Origin: VGNY01 sp964549635
GTDB lineage: Bacteria; Chloroflexota; Dehalococcoidia; GIF9; UBA5629
Assembly (NCBI GenBank): GCA_964549635.1
Contig: CAZJVJ010000006.1
Span: 36,965 to 100,964, forward strand
DNA: 64,000 nt
Reading direction: 5' to 3'
The notes beneath the pieces are model-generated. The model worked only from the letters and a program-made list of their open reading frames with translations. It was not told the DNA's origin and made no database searches. Positions 25,560-33,787 of this stretch are shown in pieces (within the stretch, counting starts at the first letter, position 1; each line of letters opens with the position of its first letter). The translations under genes were made by a program, and so were the position numbers.

Positions 25560-26780
25560 TTACCACTCCGGCTCTATTTTAAGGACTTTAAACCGCCTCC
25601 CGGAGATGACCTTGGGCGATTGATGCCGGAGCATGCCCGCAAGGAACAGCCTGCCCCTGTGGTCCTGCCGCCTCGCCGGCTTTTCGCCGATAGCCATTTG
25701 AAGTATCTCCAGAATATGGTAGACAGGCATCCGGATCGGATATAGTATCTTCCCCGTAGACAGCATCTGGAGACAGCCAGCACAGTACACTACGATGGCA
25801 TCAGCCCCGGTTGCCCGTGCTTCCCTCAAGCTCCGCATGGTTTCCGAAGCGATTCTGAACGGGCTGAAGCCAGATTCAACGCTGAAGCCCCCGGCAATGC
25901 CGCAGCATAAGGAGCTCTGGCAGGAATACCTCATCTCCACCACCTCAACCCCCACTCTGTTCAGCATTTTCCTAACAAGCCCCAGTATGTCCTCAGCGAA
26001 GACCTTACCATAGCACGAGTCCTGGACTGTCACCTTCATCGCCAGCCTGTTCATCAGCTTCACCCTTCCGTCCTCTACCCGCCCCCACAGCCAGTCAAGC
26101 AGGTGCTGAATTTGGAAATCGGGTTTGAAGCCAAACCTGGGCAGAATGTTGTTGAACATGTTATAGCCAGCAGTGCAGGGGATGAGCATCTTCTTCAGGC
26201 CCAGTCTGCCAAAATACCTTTCCAGCCTTTTAGCCACCTGCTCTATTTCTTCAAACAGGCCCATACGGTAATACATCTCGCCGCAACAGGTATCCAGCGA
26301 CCCTCGAATTTCAAGCCCATTCAACAGGCTGGTCCTGGTAAGATACGGGCTGGTGACAAAATTGCAGCCGGGATAAAACATCTCCCGGCATGGTGAAAGG
26401 CTGTCCCAGGCTTTGAGCATCGCCTTTTCATCGTCTGGCAGTCTGTCTAACACATAGGTCCTGAAATTAGGTTTGTAGTGTGGAATGAACCATTCCGCCC
26501 TCAAGGGCAAGCCCTCTCGCATGTACCTTTCATGCCATCTCTGCAGTATCAACTGGGTGGGGTTGCATTGCTCAGGGCAGATGAAGTTGCACACAAAACA
26601 ACTGGTGCACCTCTTCAGCACATGCCTGGTCTCCTCCCCACCGATAAGTCTCTTAATCTCATTGACCGCCTCGCTGTTAGGCAGGTGCATCACAGGGCAA
26701 CGGCTGAAACAGTCCCCGCAGAGCGTACACTTTTCCCGATTAAAGGGGGCATAAAGGTCAAACCTGTTCCTGGTTAACAT
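25560..26780 (-). CDS. HdrD/GlpC-like Fe-S oxidoreductase with CCG domains
   Basis: 406 residues. Two N-terminal 4Fe-4S motifs (CTLCGDCFSRCP and CTSCFVCNFICP), then two cysteine-rich CCG domains (DTCCGEMYY and SSLCCGIAGG). This is the layout of heterodisulfide reductase D, GlpC and GlcF subunits that pass electrons between a dehydrogenase and quinone or disulfide. No flavoprotein partner is next to it. A paralogue lies immediately upstream. Confidence 0.88.
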   Translation of the reverse strand: MLTRNRFDLYAPFNREKCTLCGDCFSRCPVMHLPNSEAVNEIKRLIGGEETRHVLKRCTSCFVCNFICPEQCNPTQLILQRWHERYMREGLPLRAEWFIPHYKPNFRTYVLDRLPDDEKAMLKAWDSLSPCREMFYPGCNFVTSPYLTRTSLLNGLEIRGSLDTCCGEMYYRMGLFEEIEQVAKRLERYFGRLGLKKMLIPCTAGYNMFNNILPRFGFKPDFQIQHLLDWLWGRVEDGRVKLMNRLAMKVTVQDSCYGKVFAEDILGLVRKMLNRVGVEVVEMRYSCQSSLCCGIAGGFSVESGFSPFRIASETMRSLREARATGADAIVVYCAGCLQMLSTGKILYPIRMPVYHILEILQMAIGEKPARRQDHRGRLFLAGMLRHQSPKVISGRRFKVLKIEPEW

Positions 26781-26888
26781 ATTTTCATAGCTCCTTTTTT
26801 CTAGTATCTGAGGTGCTTCTTGCCGTCATCGGAAATGACCCGAAAATTAGCCGGTTTGAAGCTCCACGGTAAACAGGCTGGCACGACT

Positions 26889-28319
26889 CTAAACACCGGC
26901 AAATAACTCCCTTTGTTTCTTGAACAAAAATCTCCGGTACCCGTCAATCAGGGTTTTTACACCCACACCGAGCAATTTCCTTATTGGCTGGTTCTGTACT
27001 AGGCTGCTGCGGTATATCTTGGCGAAAAACCTAAGACGATTGGCATCAGCCGGGCTGAGGGGCGGGATTGGTTCCATTCTTATCGGCCTGGGCGAGAAAC
27101 GCCTTCGTTCTTTCGGGTAGAAAAGCCAGCGGAGAAGAAGATTTGAGACAATAGCCATCATGTCCCAGGCACGCCGCTCATTTCTGCGCACCGGCGTTTC
27201 ACCGGCAGCCATCTGCACCAGCTCCAGGGAAAGATAGATGTCCACCTTGCTGCCGGTCAACACCCTTATAAGTGACAGGAATAAATAGCAGGCGTGGCAG
27301 TTGACTACCATAACCTCTGCTCCGGTTGCCTCGGCCTCCTGCAACCTGAGATGCAGGCTATGTAATAAATAGAGCAGCGTGTGTAAGGGACTGCCGCCAA
27401 ATTCACCGTGCAAGGCGGGAATAGTAGCTGCCCAGCCGCAGCACAGCGCTGATTGCCGGTTATGCGCCATCTCCACCATTTCACAGCCTATGTAGTCCAT
27501 GGTTTGCCGGACGGTGTCCTGCAGCCTGCCGCCCTTATATTTGGACAGGCAGTTATCGTGCACGGCCACCTTTCTATTAAGCTTCTGTTTGACTTTTATA
27601 TTACCGGTTCTAAGCCTGTCCAGTATCCAGCAATCAAGCGGCTCAGGGTCGCAAAAACTAAAATCTATACCGAACCGGCTGGGCATGACATCACCCAGCA
27701 TCATAGCCTCAGCGCCCATGAGGCAATACAGCTTCTGCACACCCATATCCGAGAGCTGCTTATGCAGTATTTTGCCTATCATCTCTGCCTCATCGAGCAT
27801 TCCCAGCTTATAAGCATCGCCACCACAACCCCAGAAACCCTCAAAGCCAGCGATCGCCGGCCTTAACTCATCAATGAGAGAGGTCATGGCGATGAACGGG
27901 ACCAAATTGGTGTAAAAGCCAGTGAGCAGCATCACCTTTTTGGGATGGTGTACATTTTCCTGCCAGGACCGCAGTAGTGAAAGCTCATCCTCGGGCATAA
28001 GTGCTCTGACGGAGGCCCACATATTAGATGGCTCATTGGGGAAAACAAGCCTGGCGAGGGCCGGCATCCCTTTTAACTGGTGTTCCTCACCCCAGCGCTC
28101 CAAAATAAGCTCGTAGGGATGCGCCTGTACCGGGCAAATGAGGTCACAGGTATAGCAGGTTGTACACCGCTGGTAAGCCAGCGAAGCGCCAGTTTTGCCG
28201 TTGATTAGGGCTTCTATATCCTTCTTGGCTTCCGCTGATGCCAATTCTAAAACTGGGCAGCGCTCAAAGCAAAGTCCGCAGCGGTCACATAAGTCTTCTC
28301 TAAAAAAACGAAACTTCAA
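26889..28319 (-). CDS. HdrD/GlpC-like Fe-S oxidoreductase, divergent paralogue
   Basis: 476 residues, same plan as its downstream neighbour: CDRCGLCFERCP and CTTCYTCDLICP clusters, then CCG-like motifs (WGCGGDAY, SALCCGWAAT). The first CCG is degenerate (CGG). It carries an extra ~80-residue basic C-terminal tail containing a possible membrane-associating helix (MMAIVSNLLLRWLFY). Likely forms a complex with the adjacent paralogue. The 108 bp between them hold no clear gene. Confidence 0.82.
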   Translation of the reverse strand: MKFRFFREDLCDRCGLCFERCPVLELASAEAKKDIEALINGKTGASLAYQRCTTCYTCDLICPVQAHPYELILERWGEEHQLKGMPALARLVFPNEPSNMWASVRALMPEDELSLLRSWQENVHHPKKVMLLTGFYTNLVPFIAMTSLIDELRPAIAGFEGFWGCGGDAYKLGMLDEAEMIGKILHKQLSDMGVQKLYCLMGAEAMMLGDVMPSRFGIDFSFCDPEPLDCWILDRLRTGNIKVKQKLNRKVAVHDNCLSKYKGGRLQDTVRQTMDYIGCEMVEMAHNRQSALCCGWAATIPALHGEFGGSPLHTLLYLLHSLHLRLQEAEATGAEVMVVNCHACYLFLSLIRVLTGSKVDIYLSLELVQMAAGETPVRRNERRAWDMMAIVSNLLLRWLFYPKERRRFSPRPIRMEPIPPLSPADANRLRFFAKIYRSSLVQNQPIRKLLGVGVKTLIDGYRRFLFKKQRELFAGV

Positions 28320-28352
28320 AATTTTCCCCTAATGCCAGTAATGCCGGTCTTT

Positions 28353-29231
28353 CTAAAAACCACCGCTCAAACTATTCAGGAGAATCGAGCTTACCCTACC
28401 ATGTATTGCCACCCGTTCTTCAAACGTCAAAGACGTGGGGGTTTCCACAGTATAAACTTTGCGACTATTATTCAGACGACAGTAATTAGCCATGCTGAGC
28501 TGCTTGGTAAGCTTCATATACCACAGGCCCCATAGTGGCGCGTTAATTAAGCCGTCTTTCGTCCTCAGAATCACCATTTTTACATCCTGCTCGATGGGAT
28601 AACCAAGGCCCCTGACAACCTCTATGACCCTTCTGCTGAGCAATGTATCTGGGTTACCGTATTGGTATATATAAAAGCCACTGGCATTAGGGTCTTCATG
28701 GTGGTCAACTATCAGATCATATCGCTTACCTTTTAGGAATCCCCGTACAATCTTTGCCTCCTGGGACTTGAAAGAGGCGAAGTCACGGTTCACATCTATA
28801 CCATCACGGTTAAATCGTACATCGTGGCTCCAGCCCCAGGGATTAATTAAAGGGATAATATCAAAATATATGCTCTCATACCTCAGTATATTTGTGGCCA
28901 TCGATTCGATTGTCCGCACCAGAATTTCCACACCCGCAGGTTCGTTACCGTGAATCCCACCGCACATAAAGACCCTGTACTTCGGTTCTGGTCGAGTGGC
29001 GAAGGAAATAGCCCACACAGGCGCTTTATACACTCCGTAATCCACCTCACCTATAACCGTCATGGTGAACCTGACATCATGAGCCACAGTTTTCTTTAGA
29101 CGGCTTTCAACTAAAGATAGGTCTCTAATTATGGGTTGTGTCTCCGGGAATGGCTCTCTATGCCCGCTGGCGCAGGCCAGGCAGAAAATCATGGGGAACA
29201 ATAAGAACGCTAAAATCCATTTACCCTTCAC
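28353..29231 (-). CDS. M14-family zinc carboxypeptidase-like lipoprotein
   Basis: 292-residue exported protein: signal peptide with lipobox CLAC, then an M14 metallocarboxypeptidase/succinylglutamate-desuccinylase-like fold. Zinc ligands are visible as GIHGNEPAG (H, E) and VDHHEDP (H); YTVETPT holds the likely catalytic glutamate, and NPWGWSHDVRFNRDGIDVNRDF is typical of the family. GTG start with GGAGGTGA 7 nt upstream. Substrate is unknown; cell-wall peptide or short peptide trimming is plausible. Confidence 0.85.
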   Translation of the reverse strand: MKGKWILAFLLFPMIFCLACASGHREPFPETQPIIRDLSLVESRLKKTVAHDVRFTMTVIGEVDYGVYKAPVWAISFATRPEPKYRVFMCGGIHGNEPAGVEILVRTIESMATNILRYESIYFDIIPLINPWGWSHDVRFNRDGIDVNRDFASFKSQEAKIVRGFLKGKRYDLIVDHHEDPNASGFYIYQYGNPDTLLSRRVIEVVRGLGYPIEQDVKMVILRTKDGLINAPLWGLWYMKLTKQLSMANYCRLNNSRKVYTVETPTSLTFEERVAIHGRVSSILLNSLSGGF

Positions 29232-29311
29232 TTGTCACCTCCAGAGATAATAAGCTGAAGCTGGCAGCTCAGTCCGATGGATTGTAACAAGCTCAAGCTG
29301 CAACGGTCAAT

Positions 29312-29340
29312 TTTACAACATAGAGGGTATGATTTAGAAT
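29312..29340 (+). promoter_or_regulatory. Sigma-70-type promoter for the MetE-like gene
   Basis: TTTACA (29312-29317) and TAGAAT (29335-29340) separated by exactly 17 bp; each box matches consensus at 5 of 6 positions. It lies in the 165-bp divergent gap, 57 bp before the ATG at 29397. Confidence 0.6.
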
Positions 29341-29396
29341 AGACAAATCTGCGGCGGTTCGCAGCCTGATATGTGCCCGTCTGGCGTGGTTAGAAG

Positions 29397-30428
29397 ATGC
29401 GAGCAAAGATAGAATTCAATTGCATAGCAACGATGATAGGCAGCATGCCACAGGTTGACCCGCAGGAAGCCTGTTCCATTGTGGCCAAGTATCTGCCTGA
29501 GCTGCCTGCCTGGCCCCAGCTGCCGAAGCGTTCCCATCTGGAGAATATGTATGTCCAGTTCAGTGAGGGCTTCCCGGGACTGATTCTGGAAGGGGATAAA
29601 ATTTACGTGGAACGTACAGCCGAATTTGACAGCCAGCTAGAGCAGCTCTACATTGCTAGCGGTGATAACAACCCGGCTGACTATGGTATAAGCGTTAAAC
29701 ATGCCGCTGGACTTTATGCCTTCCTGGCCCTGCAACAAAAGCACCCTAGTATGGTCAAGGGCCAGATAACTGGCCCGATCACCTGGGGGCTCTGCGTTAC
29801 CGATAGAGAAAGGAGAGGTATACTCTATGACGACCTCTTGGCCGAGGCGGTAGCCAAATTTCTACGGCTGAAAGTTATGTGGCAGGAACGGTTCCTGCGC
29901 CAGATTGCATCTGACACACTTATTTTTGTTGACGAGCCTTACCTGACCTCTTTGGGCACGGCATTTGTCTCCATCCCCAGTGAGCGCGTTACTGTGCTGC
30001 TTGAAGAAGTCTTTAAGGGTATGGAGGGGTTTAAAGGGGTGCACTGCTGCGGCAGCACCGACTGGGCGCTTCTTTTGCAAAGCTCCACTGATGTCCTAAG
30101 CTTCGACGCCTATAACTATGCCGACTCCCTAAGCTGTTACCCTGCCGAGGTGAAGACCTTTCTAAAAGAGGGCGGTAACATCGCCTGGGGCATTGTGCCC
30201 AACAATGAAGAGGCCCTTCTCGAAGAGTCGACGGCCAGCCTGCACGACCGGCTTGGCGAAACTATGGCATTCTTAACACGCGATGGCATACCTTTCAGGC
30301 AGCTAATCGCCCAAAGCCTACTTACCCCATCCTGCACACTGGCATCATTGTCCCCCGAAGGTGCTATTCACGCCCTAGAGTTGCTGGCCGAGCTCTCAGC
30401 TAAAATTAGAACCAGATACTCAGCCTAG
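29397..30428 (+). CDS. Methionine synthase II (MetE C-domain)-like methyltransferase
   Basis: 343-residue TIM-barrel protein of the cobalamin-independent methionine synthase/UROD superfamily. It starts in the style of MetE-like core proteins (ATMIGSMPQVDP), has QITGPITW, VDEPYL and a zinc-ligand motif HCCGS with a later LTPSCTL cysteine. Only the catalytic half of MetE is present, as in archaeal MetE homologues, so the methyl donor may be a corrinoid protein rather than folate. ahcY and metK lie within 10 kb, consistent with a methionine/SAM cycle. Confidence 0.8.
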   Translation: MRAKIEFNCIATMIGSMPQVDPQEACSIVAKYLPELPAWPQLPKRSHLENMYVQFSEGFPGLILEGDKIYVERTAEFDSQLEQLYIASGDNNPADYGISVKHAAGLYAFLALQQKHPSMVKGQITGPITWGLCVTDRERRGILYDDLLAEAVAKFLRLKVMWQERFLRQIASDTLIFVDEPYLTSLGTAFVSIPSERVTVLLEEVFKGMEGFKGVHCCGSTDWALLLQSSTDVLSFDAYNYADSLSCYPAEVKTFLKEGGNIAWGIVPNNEEALLEESTASLHDRLGETMAFLTRDGIPFRQLIAQSLLTPSCTLASLSPEGAIHALELLAELSAKIRTRYSA

Positions 30429-30504
30429 CGCCTCCAACTTCCCGACACAAATGCGATTTGAAATTCAAACCTAATTGGGCGATAATACCATGCATATTCT
30501 GGTG

Positions 30505-30510
30505 TATAAT
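30505..30510 (+). promoter_or_regulatory. Possible -10 box before the basic protein gene
   Basis: Perfect TATAAT 19 bp before the ATG at 30529. No convincing -35 at 16-18 bp spacing, so it is tentative; the transcript leader would be very short. Confidence 0.35.
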
Positions 30511-30528
30511 ATATAGGGTGGTAAAAAG

Positions 30529-30906
30529 ATGAACAAAAGAAAAAGAATGGCAATGCTGAAGCATCGTAAACGACGTAGGAAGCTGGAAGAGCGGAGAAAG
30601 GCTATGGCCCTGCTGGCTGGCGTCACTGGTGTGGCAACCAGACCAGCGCCAGCAGCAGCCGTGGTTGAAGCACCACCGACACCGAAAAAGGCGGTAAGAA
30701 AGAAAAAGACAGAGATAGCTGCAGTTGAACCTGTAGCTCCGAGCCCTAGGGCAAAGGCGGCTAAGGCAAAGGTGGAGAAAGAGGCCGAGGCAAAGGCGAT
30801 AAAGACCAAAGCGGTTAAAGAGCCGAAAGTTAAAGCGGCTGAACCCAAGCCTGAGGCGCCACCTAAAAAGCCCGGTAGAAAAAAGAAGACTGAAACCGCC
30901 TCGTAA
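30529..30906 (+). CDS. Lysine/alanine-rich basic protein
   Basis: 125 residues of low complexity, very rich in Lys, Ala, Pro and Glu. The first 27 residues form a strongly basic helix (KRKRMAMLKHRKRRRKLEER) and the rest resembles the PAKK-type tails of histone H1-like or ribosome-associated proteins (KAAKAKVEKEAEAKA, PPKKPGRKKKTE). Likely binds nucleic acid. SD AGGGTGG. THEP1 follows after 2 bp. No specific family recognised. Confidence 0.65.
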   Translation: MNKRKRMAMLKHRKRRRKLEERRKAMALLAGVTGVATRPAPAAAVVEAPPTPKKAVRKKKTEIAAVEPVAPSPRAKAAKAKVEKEAEAKAIKTKAVKEPKVKAAEPKPEAPPKKPGRKKKTETAS

Positions 30907-30908
30907 TA

Positions 30909-31469
30909 ATGTTAAACGTCTACCTCCTCACCGGCAGGCCTGGTACAGGGAAGACTACCTTAATTAAACAGGCTATAGCCCGTACCAAGACCGATGCCGG
31001 CGGCTTTTACACCGAGGAGCTGAGGAGCAGAGGCATACGCCAAGGTTTCAGAATTGTCACGCTCGACGGGCAGAACGTTATACTGGCTCATGTTAATTTC
31101 TCCGGGCCCTACCGCGTAAGTAAGTATGGCGTGGATATCTTCAGCCTGGACAACATAGGGGTTAGCGCCATTCACCGCGCAATACGGGAGAGCGACTTAA
31201 TAGTCATTGACGAAATCGGCAAGATGGAGCTTTTCTCACCGCGGTTCAAAGAAGCCGTGTCTATGGCTATAAACAGCGGTAAAAAGGTACTAGGCACAAT
31301 CATGCTCAATCCACATCCCTTCGCTGATGAAATTAAACGTCATCCCAAGGTACGCGTGGTTGAGGTTACCTTGACCAATCATGAACAGGTGCTGAAAGAG
31401 ATAACGGACTGGTTAAAGCATACCTGCTACAGTGAAGATAACTCTCAAGCCAAGCGGCGATATCAATAA
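30909..31469 (+). CDS. THEP1-family nucleoside-triphosphatase
   Basis: 186-residue P-loop NTPase of the THEP1 (archaeal-type cancer-related NTPase) family. Walker A GRPGTGKTT at the N-terminus, GGFYTEELRSRGIRQGF, and Walker B LIVIDEIGKMELFS are diagnostic. Hydrolyses nucleoside triphosphates; physiological role unclear. Its 3' end overlaps the archaemetzincin gene by 38 bp. Confidence 0.92.
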   Translation: MLNVYLLTGRPGTGKTTLIKQAIARTKTDAGGFYTEELRSRGIRQGFRIVTLDGQNVILAHVNFSGPYRVSKYGVDIFSLDNIGVSAIHRAIRESDLIVIDEIGKMELFSPRFKEAVSMAINSGKKVLGTIMLNPHPFADEIKRHPKVRVVEVTLTNHEQVLKEITDWLKHTCYSEDNSQAKRRYQ

Positions 31470-31953
31470 CCGGATTACAGAAGAACTCAAACGCCGGCTG
31501 AACCGGTTTTTCGGTTGTCCTGCAATGATAGTTCCCGAGGCTTATGATTTGGCACAGGCCTACGAACCAAGACGACAACAGTACCTGGCCTCCAAACTGC
31601 TCACCATGCTGAAACAATCAGGGGTGTCCCGGGATGAAAAGGTTTTGGGTATGGTAGATGTCGACCTTTACGCCCCGGGGCTGAACTTCGTTTTCGGACA
31701 GGCTGATGTGATGGCTGGGGTAGCTATAATATCCCTATGTCGTCTTCGCCAGGAGTTTTACGGGTTACCTGCAGACGAGGCGCTTTTTCTAAATAGGGCC
31801 ATCAAAGAGGCAGTCCACGAGCTGGGACACACCTTTGGCTTGGGGCATTGCCCGGACGCAAAGTGCGTAATGCACTTCTCCAATAGCCTGGCTGACACCG
31901 ACTGGAAGGAGTCAGCATTCTGTAGTAAATGCCGTCCAAAGTTGATAAAATAA
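31432..31953 (+). CDS. amzA: Archaemetzincin (zinc metalloprotease)
   Basis: 173-residue archaemetzincin. The metzincin zinc motif is HELGHTFGLGH, followed by the family-specific cysteines CPDAKCVMHFSNS and CSKC that bind a second zinc. GTG start within the THEP1 gene; the N-terminus MKITLKPSGDI resembles the usual archaemetzincin start. Family is common in archaea and sporadic in bacteria. Substrate unknown. Confidence 0.92.
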   Translation: MKITLKPSGDINNRITEELKRRLNRFFGCPAMIVPEAYDLAQAYEPRRQQYLASKLLTMLKQSGVSRDEKVLGMVDVDLYAPGLNFVFGQADVMAGVAIISLCRLRQEFYGLPADEALFLNRAIKEAVHELGHTFGLGHCPDAKCVMHFSNSLADTDWKESAFCSKCRPKLIK

Positions 31954-32085
31954 GCTGTTTGCGTAGGTGCCATTTCGGGAACTGCCCAAAAATGTGCCGT
32001 CCCTGGGTTGCAACGTGAAGCTACATGTTTTCAATGGGCATAGAGTTTCAAAGGCGAATAAAGATAAATAAGGAGGTGTTGAAGC

Positions 32086-33261
32086 ATGAGAAAAGTAGCG
32101 GTAATCGGCGTCGGGATGACAAAGTTCAGCGGCAAGCAGGATAAGACAGCTATAGAACTCTTCGCTGAAGCCGCTATGGACGCCATAAATGAATCAAACT
32201 TAAAGCCGAAGGATGTACAGGCCTTGTTTATGGGCAACGCCTTGGGAGATTTCGCCGAAGGTCAGGCCCAACCGCAGGCATTTGTTGCTGACTATATAGG
32301 TGCCAGCCATATTCCAGCCAATAGATATGAAAATGCCTGCGCCTCGTCCAGTGCTGCCTTCCGTGACGCCTTCATGTGGGTCGCTTCAGGGTACTATGAT
32401 ATAGTTTTGGCTGGGGGTGCCGAAACGGCTGCCAAAATGGGCACACCTCTAGCCACCCGGACTTTCGCCATGGCTAGCGACAGCCGCTACGAGTATCCCT
32501 GCGGCATTACCTTCCCCGGCGTCTTCGCCCTCATAACCCATCTCTACGCCAGAAAATACAATGTACCTCTGGAAAGGCTCAAATATCAAATGGCGCTTGT
32601 TTCGGTCAACTCGCACTACTACGGTGCCCGCAATCCCAAAGCCCAATTCCAGAAAGAGATAACCGTGGACGACGTGCTCAAGAGTTTCATGGTCTGCCAG
32701 CCACTCCAGCTTTATGATTGTTGCCCATTCTCCGATGGAGGTTCGGCAGTTATCTTGGCCTCAGAAGAAAAGGCAAAAAAACTGACAGACAAACCTGTTT
32801 ACGTTGTCGGCGTTGGCCAGGCTTCAGCCGGCAACCTGATGAGCCAGAAAGATTACCTGCCACGGCTCAGGTCCAGGGAACTGGCTGCTGAACAGGCCTA
32901 CAAAATGGCCGGCCTCACTCCGAAAGACATAGATGTCATAGAACTCCACGATTGTTTCAGTATAGCCACAATCGTTGCCCTGGAGAGCCTTGGCTTCTTC
33001 GAATACGGCAAGGCTGGTGAAGCCATAGAAAAAGGCGAGACTAAAATCGGTGGCAAAATACCGGTCAACCCCTCTGGTGGTCTCAAAGCTAAAGGCCACC
33101 CCATCGGCGCCACCGGCACTGCACAGGTATACGAGATAGTCAAGCAATTAAGGGGCGAATGCGGCGAACGCCAGGTCGAGGGGGCGAAAATAGGCATGAC
33201 GGACACCCTCGGCGGTGATGGTGGTACTTTGTGCAACATTATTTTGCAGAGAGGCTGGTAG
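32086..33261 (+). CDS. SCP2-type thiolase / acetyl-CoA acetyltransferase
   Basis: 391-residue thiolase-fold enzyme of the archaeal acetyl-CoA acetyltransferase group. Nucleophile cysteine in NACASSSAAFRD, catalytic histidines in ELHDCFS and AKGHPIGATGTAQ. In archaea this thiolase forms a complex with a DUF35 zinc/OB-fold protein, and such a gene follows here. Likely makes acetoacetyl-CoA or works in fatty-acyl-CoA metabolism. AAGGAGGTG SD before the ATG. Confidence 0.93.
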   Translation: MRKVAVIGVGMTKFSGKQDKTAIELFAEAAMDAINESNLKPKDVQALFMGNALGDFAEGQAQPQAFVADYIGASHIPANRYENACASSSAAFRDAFMWVASGYYDIVLAGGAETAAKMGTPLATRTFAMASDSRYEYPCGITFPGVFALITHLYARKYNVPLERLKYQMALVSVNSHYYGARNPKAQFQKEITVDDVLKSFMVCQPLQLYDCCPFSDGGSAVILASEEKAKKLTDKPVYVVGVGQASAGNLMSQKDYLPRLRSRELAAEQAYKMAGLTPKDIDVIELHDCFSIATIVALESLGFFEYGKAGEAIEKGETKIGGKIPVNPSGGLKAKGHPIGATGTAQVYEIVKQLRGECGERQVEGAKIGMTDTLGGDGGTLCNIILQRGW

Positions 33262-33293
33262 CACAGGTGCAGTCAATTTCCGGGAGGCTAAAA

Positions 33294-33704
33294 ATGGAAC
33301 ATAAAATCAGTTTCAAAGAATATAATGAGGCACTAAAGCAGAACAAACTGCTTGGCTTGAAATGCAGAAGGTGCAGTGCAATTACCGTGCCCCCACGAAT
33401 AGCCTGCAGTGAGTGCACCAGCACCGAACTGGACGTCACCGAATTGAGCGGCAGGGGCACAATCCAGACCTTTACCACTGTATTTGTGCCACCAGAAGGG
33501 CGCGAGTCCGAGTGCCCATACGTCATAGTAATAGTCGAACTGGATGAGGGCCCCTGGTTAATGGGCAATCTTACTGGCGTTGACCCGAAAGCGGTGACCA
33601 TGGACATAATGGGCAAAAGGGTAAAGATGGGGAGTGCCGTATTTCCCGGAGATAAGTACTCCGCCGGCGAGATAGCCAGACCCCTTTTCAGCCTGGAAGG
33701 TTAA
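33294..33704 (+). CDS. DUF35 zinc-ribbon/OB-fold protein, thiolase partner
   Basis: 136 residues. Rubredoxin-like zinc ribbon near the N-terminus (CRRCSAI ... IACSECTS) followed by an OB-fold (GRGTIQTFTTVFVPPEG, LDEGPWLMGNL). DUF35 proteins position CoA substrates for their thiolase. GGGAGG precedes ATG 33294, 32 bp after the thiolase stop, so the pair is an operon. Confidence 0.9.
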   Translation: MEHKISFKEYNEALKQNKLLGLKCRRCSAITVPPRIACSECTSTELDVTELSGRGTIQTFTTVFVPPEGRESECPYVIVIVELDEGPWLMGNLTGVDPKAVTMDIMGKRVKMGSAVFPGDKYSAGEIARPLFSLEG

Positions 33705-33787
33705 AATTTTATTCCGCCATAAATGCCAGAGCATTAAGGCACAAATGTGCTGTAAAACTTCTAGAGTTGCCAGGAGGGGCAGAAGTT

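Noticed and set aside
26801..26884. 27-codon minus-strand frame with GTG start between the two Fe-S protein genes
   Set aside because: No Shine-Dalgarno and no recognisable motif; too short to support.
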